Shown: piece by piece, positions 14,001 to 20,592 of the stretch
How positions within the stretch are numbered: position 1 is the first letter of the stretch
Layout: every line of letters begins with the position of its first letter
Assembly (NCBI GenBank): GCA_050304615.1
Contig: JBNLDW010000014.1
Span: forward strand, 1 to 30,226
Source: CBFDBF01 sp050304615
GTDB taxonomy: Bacteria > Pseudomonadota > Gammaproteobacteria > Chromatiales > Chromatiaceae
Reading direction: 5' to 3'
DNA length: 30,226 nucleotides
The notes under the pieces: model-generated
The model's database searches: none
The model's input: only the letters and a program-made list of their open reading frames with translations
Told to the model about the DNA's origin: nothing
Made by a program: the position numbers and the translations under genes

Positions 14001-14201
14001 CAGTTCCGCGCTGGCGCCAACATAGACTGTCGAAATATTGATCGAGGCGTTTTCACTGCGTGGGTATTGACGGATGTTGAGGGAGTTCCAGGCCTGAATG
14101 CCAGCGATGACTATCAACAGGTTGATCACGATCGCGAGCACCGGACGCTGAATAAACAGATCGGTAAAGGCCTTTTTCATACTGTGCATTGCAGCGGCCA
14201 C
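11061..14201 (-). CDS. RND efflux pump, inner-membrane subunit (HAE1 type, MexI-like)
   Basis: A 1046-residue RND permease. The N-terminus FTDLFIQRPVLAIVINLLI, the helix-4 proton-relay pair D410-D411 (VGLVVDDAIVVVEN) and K944 (IAKNGILIVEFAN) are conserved as in AcrB-type pumps. The sequence is most like the MexI branch of HAE1 transporters, which use the proton gradient to export drugs or metabolites. The product would form a trimer with the adaptor encoded directly upstream. The start is GTG at 14201; ATG codons at 14189 and 14180 are equally possible and no ribosome-binding site decides. It is the last gene of a six-member minus-strand operon. No TolC-type outer-membrane gene follows, so the channel must be encoded elsewhere. 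Confidence 0.93.
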   Translation of the reverse strand: MAAAMHSMKKAFTDLFIQRPVLAIVINLLIVIAGIQAWNSLNIRQYPRSENASINISTVYVGASAELVRGFITTPLEQAIASADGIDYIESKSLQGFSTVNARLKLNYEPTKALAEITAKVNQVRNDLPTEAQVPAISVQSADSRFASAYISFASDILSQAEITDYLIRVVQPRLSAVAGVQRAAVLGARTFAMRIWLKPDKMAALQISPTQVRQVLAANNFLAAVGSTKGSLVQVNLTANTDLHSVDEFKRMVIYQKDDSVVHLQDIADIVLGSEDYDTSVRYSGQTAVFMGIFPLPNANTIDVVRLVRTEIDAIARDLPTGLDVNIGYDASEYISTAITEVTKTLADTLIIVIIVIFLFLGSLRSAMVPTIAIPVSLIGSIFLMQVFGFTLNLLTLLAIVLSVGLVVDDAIVVVENIERHLREGRSKLEASLLGARELVGPVIAMTITLAAVYMPVALQGGLTGALFREFALTLAGTVTISGIVALTLSPMMSSHMLRDAKAEERGFTGWINHHFDRLRQTYGHLIGKTLEVRPYVYAIWLGVSLMAFPLYSMSPKELAPGEDQSVIFGIINAPANATADQKEFFGRAVEKAFLSTPEADLTFQILFAPSVGAAFDTDGFSGMVVKPWHAPRERTVFEIVPEIQGKLSQIPGFQIFATTPPALPGGSNFPVEFIIASTADAKQLLDFAQQIQMKATMSGMFHFPPQIDLKYDQPEAQVVLDRDKIGSLGLNLNQVGRDMAAALGGNFVNRFNIAGRSYKVIPQIERSQRLNPEQLTDIHISGPAGQLIPLSTVAHIEHKTVPRSLNRFQQLNSVKLSGMTNRTLDQALTVLEEAAREILPPGYTVDYTGESRQLRQEGNKFLPAFALAIVLIFLALAVQFNSFRDPLIILMGSVPLAMFGALLFTFLKMPNPNMPFWTSSWTTTLNIYAQVGMVTLVGLIAKNGILIVEFANKLQEQGHSKVEAIREASMTRLRPVLMTTVATVAGHFPLTLVTGAGAAARNSIGLVLVGGMTVGTIFTLFVLPSIYVLLAKEHHAEEPIQEEP

Positions 14202-14204
14202 TGT

Positions 14205-15425
14205 TTACTTGTTGGGTGGGTTCGGTGCCAACTGAGCATCTGGTGCCAGGGTGTTGTCGATTACTACCGGCATATTGGGCCTCATTTTGAAGACACCGCT
14301 GGTCACTACAGTGTCGCCCTCTTTCAGTCCATCTGTCACGGCGACAAAATCGCCACGGGCCCGGCCCAGGCGGATGATTTGCTGGCGCAGCAACTTCTGT
14401 TCTTTGCCGCTCTTCTCGTCTTTTTTGGTGTCGATTACAAACACCGTGTCGCCGTAAGGGGCATAGAGCACCGCCGTCGCCGGGATAGAGAGCACATCTT
14501 GTTTATGCGGTAGCATAACCTCCACATTGGCAAACATGCCGGGGCGTAACTGCTCCCCCTTATTGGAGAGGGTTGCTCTGACCCTAACGCTACGCGTCAC
14601 TTGATCAACTTCTGGATTTACAGCGATGATGTGGCCTGAGAAGATTTCACCCGGTGCTGCATCGGTGACAACTCTGACCTCGGCGCCTGGAGTCAAAACG
14701 GAAAATTGCTGTTGTGGAAGCGAGAAGTCAACATAGATTGGATCAATGGTCTGGAGGGTCACAACGGCAGTACCTTGCTGGACGATCTCTCCAATATTGA
14801 CCTGACGCAGCCCTAGTTGGCCGGCAAAGGGTGCGCGTATGGTTTTTTTGGCAATGGCTGCACGCACATTGTCTACCTGAGCGGTGGCCTGCTTGTAGCT
14901 AGCGTCGGCGGTGTCGAGGTCGGCTTGGGAGACGGTCTTATTTTTGCGCAGATTACGGATGCGATTTAGGTTAATCTGCGCCAGCTTGGCTGCGGCCTCG
15001 GCCGAGCGTAGCTGCGCCTCTTCGGCGGACGCATCGATACGAACCAGTAGGTCACCGGTGGTGACTCTAGCGCCTGACTCGAAGGCGATCTCCGCAACCT
15101 TGCCGCTCAACTCGGCACTGACAGTCACGCCCTGCACGGCAACCAGTGAGCCCGTGGCTCTAACAGTGTTCGGCCAGCTCTTTCTGCGCGCGGTATCGGC
15201 GGTCACTGTCTGCGGCGGCATATGCATCTGCGCCGTACCCATGATATAGAATTGTGTCATTTTAATGATGACCGGCAGGCCGATCAGGACAGCCAATCCT
15301 ATCAGCGTAATACCTAGCTTTCTGGATATACGGCTAGATATATAGTTGAATGCCTTGGATGTATAAATGGATATATAACTGGTTATCTTGGTTATATAGT
15401 CAGATATTTGGATAGGAATCTTCAT
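14205..15425 (-). CDS. RND efflux periplasmic adaptor (MFP/HlyD family)
   Basis: A 406-residue adaptor protein that links the RND pump to an outer-membrane channel. After a membrane anchor (GITLIGLAVLIGLPVIIKM, about 38-56) come the parts of the fold in order: the first lipoyl half (SGKVAEIAFESGARVTTGDLLVRID), a helical hairpin with the tip RNLRKNKTVSQADLDTADAS, the second lipoyl half (IRAPFAGQLGLRQVNIGE) and the beta-barrel and membrane-proximal domains (SIPATAVLYAPYGDTVFVI). An unusual feature is the N-terminal stretch before the anchor (ISDYITKITSYISIYTSKAF). It repeats Tyr-Ile-Ser/Thr and is encoded by AT-rich, TATATA-containing DNA. The start ATG at 15425 overlaps the stop of a small upstream ORF by ATGA. 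It ends three bases before the RND start. Confidence 0.92.
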   Translation of the reverse strand: MKIPIQISDYITKITSYISIYTSKAFNYISSRISRKLGITLIGLAVLIGLPVIIKMTQFYIMGTAQMHMPPQTVTADTARRKSWPNTVRATGSLVAVQGVTVSAELSGKVAEIAFESGARVTTGDLLVRIDASAEEAQLRSAEAAAKLAQINLNRIRNLRKNKTVSQADLDTADASYKQATAQVDNVRAAIAKKTIRAPFAGQLGLRQVNIGEIVQQGTAVVTLQTIDPIYVDFSLPQQQFSVLTPGAEVRVVTDAAPGEIFSGHIIAVNPEVDQVTRSVRVRATLSNKGEQLRPGMFANVEVMLPHKQDVLSIPATAVLYAPYGDTVFVIDTKKDEKSGKEQKLLRQQIIRLGRARGDFVAVTDGLKEGDTVVTSGVFKMRPNMPVVIDNTLAPDAQLAPNPPNK

Positions 15426-15580
15426 TTAGCCAATGCCGTAAATAGTGCCAAGGGATAGGTATCTGCCTTTAGCAGCATCGTATTGTGCCACAAATTGGCG
15501 AAGAACACCGCCCAGCGCTCATGTTTAAACCGGGCAATATTGTTCGCGCTGATAACCTCGTCCCGCTCTTCGCAGGGCAA
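15422..15580 (-). CDS. Small ORF coupled to the RND adaptor
   Basis: Between the ABC permease stop and the adaptor start, one frame is open for 74 codons. The stop TGA (15422-15424) overlaps the adaptor's ATG as ATGA, a layout typical of translational coupling. Candidate starts are TTG at 15580 (52 residues), a later GTG, or the ATG that gives MLLKADTYPLALFTALAK. No ribosome-binding site decides. The readable text (ISANNIARFKHERWAVFFAN, LWHNTMLLKADTYPLALFTA) looks like real protein rather than random sequence. Some of the cysteines upstream (CLPCEE) may belong to it. It could be a small coupled protein or a decayed gene. I recognise no family. Confidence 0.35.
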   Translation of the reverse strand: MPCEERDEVISANNIARFKHERWAVFFANLWHNTMLLKADTYPLALFTALAK

Positions 15581-15646
15581 GCACTGCTGTTTAATGGAAT
15601 CGTGAATTGCGTGGCAGATTGAGTAAGCAGTGTCGCAACCGGCTGA

Positions 15647-16747
15647 CTAATCCAACCGTTTATGGAAGCGCTTGGTGGCCAGAATGAGAGTGATAGCTGA
15701 GAAGGCGAATAGGGCGTAGATCTCTGACATCAGTTCGCCGATGCTGGCGCCACGCAGTATGATGCCGTGGATCAGGCGGGTAAAGTGGGTTAGGGGTAGT
15801 AGTTCGGCGATGTACTGGGCAGCCTTGGGCATGCCATCAAATGGGAACATGAAGCCGGATAGTAGGATAGATGGCAGGAAAAAGAAGAATGTAATCTGCA
15901 TGGCCTGGAACTGACTCTGGGCCACTGTTGAGATGACCAGTCCCAAGGTGAGGTTGGCAGCGATGAAGATCAGCGATGCCAGATAGACGTCGATAAGACT
16001 GCCCTCCACCGGCACATTAAACAGGAGGCTACCCAACAGCAATATCAGGGTTACCTGAACCAGCCCGATAAAGATATATGGCAGTATCTTGCCCACCATC
16101 AATTCACTGTTGCGTACCGGGGTATTTATCAGCAGCTCCAGGTTGCCGCGTTCACGCTCGCGTACGATAGCCATGGCGGTAAACATCACCATGGTCATAG
16201 TCAAGATCACCCCGATCAACCCAGGAACTATATTCACTGCCGAGCGTCGCTCCGGATTGTATGAGTTGTAGATCTCGAACAGCTCACCTGTGCGCTTATT
16301 CTTGGGCGCACTATCCTGACTTAGCTGCATCCGGCTTAGCTGGCGTGCGGCACTGAGTACCAGTGGATCAGAGCCGTCCACCAGAAGTTGCGCTGCGGCA
16401 CGTTCTGGCTGTTGCAGGCGGCGTTCGAAGTCTGGTGGAATGTAGATGCCGACGGCGATCTCGCCTTTGCGTAGCATTACCTGTAATTCTTCGGAGGTGC
16501 GCGCCGTGCGTATTGGCTCTAATACCTGAGAGGCACGAGCTTGGGATACCAATTGACGAGATAGCTCGGTACCGGCCTGGTCTGCTACCCCGGTGCGTAG
16601 ATGGCGCACATCGGTGTTGATGGCGTAACCAAACAACATGATCTGCAATAGAGGAATGCCGACGATCATGCCAAAGGTGAGCCGGTCTCGGCCCAACTGC
16701 CGCACCTCCTTGCGTGCAACCGCTATCAATCGGGTTGCGCAGTTCAT
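15647..16747 (-). CDS. ABC-2 type exporter permease (YbhR/YhhJ-like)
   Basis: A 366-residue membrane protein of the ABC-2 family. Residues 1-45 hold a basic start (ARKEVRQLGRDRLT) and the first helix (FGMIVGIPLLQIMLFGYAIN). A large periplasmic domain of about 120 residues follows, then five helices in the last half. The motif VRERERGNLELLINTPVRNSELMVGK after the second helix is the conserved coupling segment of this family. It should form a dimer with the ATPase encoded upstream and export a small molecule or drug. The start ATG overlaps the ATPase stop by four bases. Only one permease is present, so the transporter would be a homodimer unless another is supplied elsewhere. Confidence 0.92.
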   Translation of the reverse strand: MNCATRLIAVARKEVRQLGRDRLTFGMIVGIPLLQIMLFGYAINTDVRHLRTGVADQAGTELSRQLVSQARASQVLEPIRTARTSEELQVMLRKGEIAVGIYIPPDFERRLQQPERAAAQLLVDGSDPLVLSAARQLSRMQLSQDSAPKNKRTGELFEIYNSYNPERRSAVNIVPGLIGVILTMTMVMFTAMAIVRERERGNLELLINTPVRNSELMVGKILPYIFIGLVQVTLILLLGSLLFNVPVEGSLIDVYLASLIFIAANLTLGLVISTVAQSQFQAMQITFFFFLPSILLSGFMFPFDGMPKAAQYIAELLPLTHFTRLIHGIILRGASIGELMSEIYALFAFSAITLILATKRFHKRLD

Positions 16748-17685
16748 CTCCTGTCCTCCTGATAACGCCCTTGAGTAGCCGCGACAAAAACATCCTCCAG
16801 ACTCGGTGGGGCAAGGCGAGCCTCACCCGCTACTCCGGCGTCCTTCATGGCTGTCTGTACCTGTCCCGCTGGCTCTTTACAGCCTTTCTCCAGCAGAACT
16901 CGCAGCCGCGCCCCCAACTGGGTCACGCTGAACACGCCGGGATGCCCCTCCAGGGCATGGCGGGCCGCACTTGGGTCGGGTGCTTCCACCTCCACCACCA
17001 AGGCATCTATCCGCTCTTCAAGTTCGGCCGGACTGCCGTCGGCCACTATCACCCCCCGATCCAGGATCGCCAGGCCGTGGCAGCGCTCTGCTTCATCCAT
17101 ATAGTGGGTGGAGACCAGGATGGTGGTGCCGTTGCTGGCCAGTTCGAACAGACTCTCCCAGAAGTCGCGGCGGCTCTTGGGGTCTACCGCCGAGGTTGGC
17201 TCATCCAGGAACAGTAGTTCCGGTTTGTGTAGAACTGCCGCGGCCAGGGCCAAACGCTGGCGCTGGCCACCGCTCATGTTGCCGGCGCGTCGGTCGCGCA
17301 ACTCCTCCAGACGGTAGTCATGCAGCAGTTCACCAATGCGGCGACGGTGTTGGTTGCTTGGCAAGCAGTAGATCTCGGCAATAAATTGCAGATTCTCCCA
17401 AGTGGTCAGGTCTTCATAGAGGGAGAAGCGCTGGGTCATGTAACCGATCTTGTGTTTCAGCTCTTCGGCCTGGCCCGGTACCCGCAGGCCAAGCACCTCG
17501 GCCTCTCCATCGCTGGGGATGAGTAGACCGCATAGCATGCGAATGGTGGTAGATTTGCCGGAACCGTTGGGACCGAGAAAACCGTATATTTTGGCTGGAG
17601 GAATATGCAGGTCGATATGATCCACTGCCACTAGGTCACCGAAACGGCGGGTTAGGTCACGGGTGACAATGGCGGCATCGGTCAC
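16744..17685 (-). CDS. ABC exporter ATP-binding subunit (YbhF-like)
   Basis: A 313-residue ATPase with all core motifs: Walker A GPNGSGKST (38-46), Q-loop Q85, signature MSGGQ (137-141), Walker B LLFLDEP (157-163) and H-loop H194 (STHYMDEAERC). The C-terminal 90 residues (VVEVEAPDPSAARHALEGHP onward) form the accessory domain common in drug or polysaccharide exporters. E. coli YbhF carries two ATPase domains, but this protein has one. It drives the permease encoded downstream; genes overlap at both ends by four bases (upstream HlyD-like gene, downstream permease), so the products are made in step. Confidence 0.93.
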   Translation of the reverse strand: MTDAAIVTRDLTRRFGDLVAVDHIDLHIPPAKIYGFLGPNGSGKSTTIRMLCGLLIPSDGEAEVLGLRVPGQAEELKHKIGYMTQRFSLYEDLTTWENLQFIAEIYCLPSNQHRRRIGELLHDYRLEELRDRRAGNMSGGQRQRLALAAAVLHKPELLFLDEPTSAVDPKSRRDFWESLFELASNGTTILVSTHYMDEAERCHGLAILDRGVIVADGSPAELEERIDALVVEVEAPDPSAARHALEGHPGVFSVTQLGARLRVLLEKGCKEPAGQVQTAMKDAGVAGEARLAPPSLEDVFVAATQGRYQEDRR

Positions 17686-18443
17686 TCATCATCCTCCGCC
17701 AACTCGGCCTCTGCCGGCAGCCCGGCTGGTAGGTCAGCAGCATTGCGTAGGATCACTTCGGTCAGATATGCCAACTGGCTACGGTCGTTCTCGCTGAGGG
17801 TAAAGAAGGGGGTAAAGACCGGGTCGCTGGATATGCGCCTAACCTGGCCTGCGAACTCATCATCTCGTCCATCCACCCACACCCGTACAGCGTCGCCCAC
17901 CGCAACCCGACTGCGCAACTGTTCTGGGACATAGAGCCGTGCATATGGCGCTTCGCCCACCAGCAGTACCGCCAGCACTGAACCCGCCGGTGGCTGCTCG
18001 CCCAGTTCGAATGGTAGTGCGTCCACCCGTCCTGCACTGGGTGCACGTATGCTAAGGCGCTCAAGGGCGAGGCGTGCCTTCTGTTCTTCAGCCTTGGCCT
18101 GCTCCCAGGCGCTTTTGGCCCTATCCACTTGTTCAGGACTGGTAAGACGCTGTTTGATCAGTTGCTGTTGGCGATCCAATTCAAGCTTGGTCTCAATGAC
18201 GCGGGCCAGAATACCAGCAAGATTTGCCTCGGCGCGGCGAGGATCAAGCTGTACTAGCGATGTGCCGGCAACTACTTGTTGCCCCTCCCGGACATGGATC
18301 TCACTGATCGGTTCGGCTGCCTCGTTGGTCAGCTCTACCCGATCCCAGGCAAGCTCACCGACCATGCGTCCATCGCTGTCATAACCGCAGCCGACAAGCA
18401 AAATGGAGATGGTGCTGATAAATAGAATTGGCAGTCGCTTCAT
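17682..18443 (-). CDS. HlyD-family periplasmic adaptor lipoprotein of the ABC exporter
   Basis: A 253-residue protein and the first recognisable gene of the operon. The N-terminus carries a lipoprotein signal (ILFISTISILLVGCGYDSDG, lipobox LVGC with C19). Split lipoyl halves frame a helical hairpin: EIHVREGQQVVAGTSLVQLDP before it and IRAPSAGRVDALPFELGEQP after it. The hairpin is short (about 60 residues), and the beta barrel follows (YARLYVPEQLRSRVAVGDAV). This is the YbhG/YhiI-type adaptor that pairs with single ABC-2 exporters. It probably connects the ATPase/permease pair to an outer-membrane factor. The ATG at 18443 overlaps the stop of a tiny upstream ORF, and the stop overlaps the ATPase start. 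Confidence 0.9.
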   Translation of the reverse strand: MKRLPILFISTISILLVGCGYDSDGRMVGELAWDRVELTNEAAEPISEIHVREGQQVVAGTSLVQLDPRRAEANLAGILARVIETKLELDRQQQLIKQRLTSPEQVDRAKSAWEQAKAEEQKARLALERLSIRAPSAGRVDALPFELGEQPPAGSVLAVLLVGEAPYARLYVPEQLRSRVAVGDAVRVWVDGRDDEFAGQVRRISSDPVFTPFFTLSENDRSQLAYLTEVILRNAADLPAGLPAEAELAEDDE

Positions 18444-18514
18444 GGCTTCGTCCCATCGGCATTATTGTTCAGCATACGCAGTGCGCGTGACCAGCAACCC
18501 GAGAACTCTTTCAT
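18440..18514 (-). CDS. Tiny ORF coupled to the HlyD-like gene, possibly a gene remnant
   Basis: A 24-residue frame (MKEFSGCWSRALRMLNNNAD plus four residues) whose TGA overlaps the start ATG of the downstream adaptor gene as ATGA. The same frame is open further upstream (KWVSLYNDEAKP) without a start codon. A second frame just upstream reads KTWHISYCLNYKAQYHDSG and further residues before its stop. Together they look like one longer protein broken by a frameshift and stop codons. A coupled leader peptide and the tail of a decayed upstream regulator gene are both possible; I cannot decide. Confidence 0.3.
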   Translation of the reverse strand: MKEFSGCWSRALRMLNNNADGTKP

Positions 18515-18716
18515 GGGTTTTGCTTCATCATTGTACAGGCTCACCCATTTTCAACACATTATCAAGCATACCGCTGTCGTGGTATTGTGCTTTGTAGTTC
18601 AAACAATAGGAGATGTGCCACGTTTTTCAATCCACCATTCGGTAAATACGGTCTGTCAGCCTGTTATACTCATCCTGTGTGATGTGACTAATCAGCTAAA
18701 TTGAGGGGTTGGTGCG

Positions 18717-19073
18717 ATGCAGGATTTCAGAGGTAGTTGCCACTGTGGGGCGGTGCGCTTTTCCTATACGGGTGAGGCGATTACCAAGGGGGTGCGCTGT
18801 AACTGTTCCATCTGCTCGCGCAAGGGTGCGATGATGTCTGCGGAGATGATCCCTGAGGCTGAGCTGAAGATCGAAGCGGATCCGGCAGTGCTAGGTCTGT
18901 ATCAGTTTGGGGCAGAGACGGCCAAGCACTTTTTTTGCACAAACTGTGGTATCTATACCTTTCATGAGACCGCCAGAAAGGCCGGGCACTATCGGGTTAA
19001 TCTTGCCTGTATTGAGGGGGTTGATATCTTCTCTCTTGAGTTCGAGCTGTTTGACGGCAAGCATCTGCTGTAA
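18717..19073 (+). CDS. GFA/CENP-V family zinc-binding protein
   Basis: A 118-residue protein with the zinc-binding pattern of the glutathione-dependent formaldehyde-activating (GFA)/CENP-V fold: C8-x-C10 (GSCHCGAVRF), C28, C30, C33 (RCNCSICSRKG) and C74-x-x-C77 (HFFCTNCGIYTFH). Residues HYRVNLACIEGVD near the end also fit. Founding GFA members speed the addition of formaldehyde to glutathione, but most homologues are uncharacterised, so no substrate is implied. GAGGGG upstream of the ATG is a likely ribosome-binding site. It stands alone between two minus-strand units, with its own promoter region of more than 200 bases shared divergently with the exporter operon. Confidence 0.9.
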   Translation: MQDFRGSCHCGAVRFSYTGEAITKGVRCNCSICSRKGAMMSAEMIPEAELKIEADPAVLGLYQFGAETAKHFFCTNCGIYTFHETARKAGHYRVNLACIEGVDIFSLEFELFDGKHLL

Positions 19074-19090
19074 AAATACTATATATCCAG

Positions 19091-19152
19091 ATCAGGCAAA
19101 CCCCTGAGTCAGCTTCACCAACTACTCCAACCGACCGCGCGCCTCGCTGTTG
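19091..19152 (-). pseudogene. Decayed copy of the trpD 3' end
   Basis: About 60 bases match the last 60 bases of trpD (20592-20653) with only a few differences. They include the trpD stop codon and its LVKLTQGFA tail. One change creates an internal TAG (RLE, stop, LVKL). The copy is in the same orientation as trpD and lies on the far side of the chemoreceptor gene. Confidence 0.85.
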
Positions 19153-19200
19153 CCCACCTCATTGCTCTACTCTATGGCAGGGCGACGCGCTACGAATTGT

Positions 19201-20307
19201 TTATTGTGACTCCTTATCGAGTTTTATTCTATCCAGTGCCGCAAAGACTTTACTACTGGCATCCTCCATAACCTTAAATGATTCCATCAGGTCTGTGTAA
19301 TTCAGCTGCTGATCACGTTCGATAATATGAAATATCGCTTTTGTTTCATCGTGTACTGCTGAGTGTGGATGCTCCATAACGCTGTAATGACTTGACTTGG
19401 AAAAGAACTCTTTGCCTTCGCCATTGTAATACCATTTACCAAGGCGGCAGTTGTGATGATCGACAAAATCAAATGCTGCTTCGCCCATATTTACCGAAAG
19501 ATAGGTATTTACCTTCCACAGCACATGGTCCAGTTTGGCGAGGCTCATGAACACACTATCCGTAGTTGTGGAGATCCCTTCAAGGTGGCCGTCAACTCTG
19601 TTGTTCATGGCAACAAGGCCATCCTGAAAACCATGAACCGTCTCACTAACTTCCTCGATCTTTTCGGTTAGTTGTGAAGAGGCAGAGCTTACGGAACTCA
19701 CATTATCATGCAGAGACTTAATCGCCCCGTTAGTCTCTTCAATAGCCGCTTGCGTCTTATCCGCCAGCCCCCGTACTTCATCGGCAACGACAGCAAATCC
19801 TCTGCCCTGCTCACCGGCCCTTGCGGCCTCAATCGCGGCATTGAGCGCCAACAGGTTGGTTTGCTCGGCTATGCCCCTGATCAGAGCAAGAATGGAGCTG
19901 ATCTCTTCGGCTCGCGACGACATTCCATTCACGGCATCCGCAGAGTGTTTGGATATTTCTGTCAAGTTCCCTAAGTCATTTGTGATGCCTTGAATCTCTG
20001 ATGATAACCCTGAGAAATCTCTATCGATATCACTAATCGCATTGATTGTATCCTTGGCCTGGTCCACAGATCAGGCAAGATTTGACTGAATATCCTGCAA
20101 GCTGGACTTGATATGCTCATTCTCAAACTCCATAAGCCTTCCAAGCTGTTGCTCTCTGTCGGCGCCATGTTTAAGGCTATCCAATTCAGATGTAACTAAA
20201 CTCAATTTGTTCTGTGTTAGTTCAAGCTCTTGCTTTAACTGCTCGTTCTCCTCTTCCTTTATCACGTTTTCCAGGCGCATATGTGAGTTCATATTAAACC
20301 AAAGCAT
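19201..20307 (-). pseudogene. CZB-domain methyl-accepting chemotaxis protein, interrupted by one in-frame TGA
   Basis: Two minus-strand frames, 20071-20307 (78 residues) and 19201-20067 (288 residues, GTG start), lie in the same phase. They are separated only by TGA (20071-20073) and one Ser codon. Joined, they give a soluble chemoreceptor of about 368 residues: a coiled-coil start (QELELTQNKLSLVTSELDSL), the signalling tip (AEQTNLLALNAAIEAARAGE, GRGFAVVADEVRGLA) and a C-terminal zinc-binding CZB domain (LDHVLWKVN, DHHNCRLGKWYYNGEG, HPHSAVHDETKAIFH). CZB receptors sense zinc or oxidants such as hypochlorous acid. There is no membrane segment. The start has a good AAAGGAGAG site and a sigma-28 promoter upstream. 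Options are a nonsense mutation, reinitiation at the GTG, or a sequencing error. Read-through is less likely. Confidence 0.85.
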
Positions 20308-20368
20308 GCTCTCTCCTTTGAGGGATAATCTCTATCTTATTATGTGTAAATACTTGGTACAGAGATGG

Positions 20369-20395
20369 TAATCGGCATGTATATACATAACTTTA
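20369..20395 (-). promoter_or_regulatory. Sigma-28 (FliA) promoter of the chemoreceptor gene
   Basis: Read on the minus strand, TAAAGTTA (20395-20388), 11 bases, then GCCGATTA (20376-20369) matches the FliA consensus TAAAGTTT-N11-GCCGATAA in 14 of 16 positions with the correct spacer. It lies about 60 bases before the gene's ATG. This places the receptor in the flagellar/chemotaxis regulon. Confidence 0.85.
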
Positions 20396-20592
20396 ACAAA
20401 GAAAAACATAGTGATTCGATGGGTAATTATGGGGTCTAAATAACATCTATTTTGATTGAGGTTTTTATATCTAGCGCAGCTTAGCGCGATAATTAGTGGG
20501 GCAGGGAGAGGGGGAATAGTAGTGGTAGCAGTGCGTTAGACTCCACTGCTAGTGGGGTTTGGTAATCTTATGGTTCAGAATGCGGGGTCCAA

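Noticed and set aside
11061..14201. Naming the RND pump MexI or another specific pump
   Set aside because: Similarity to the MexI branch is from memory and substrate range cannot be read from the sequence, so no symbol is given.
20071..20073. TGA in the chemoreceptor as a selenocysteine codon
   Set aside because: The position lies in the coiled coil before the signalling domain, no Cys or Sec is expected there, and no SECIS-like hairpin is apparent just downstream. A mutation is simpler.
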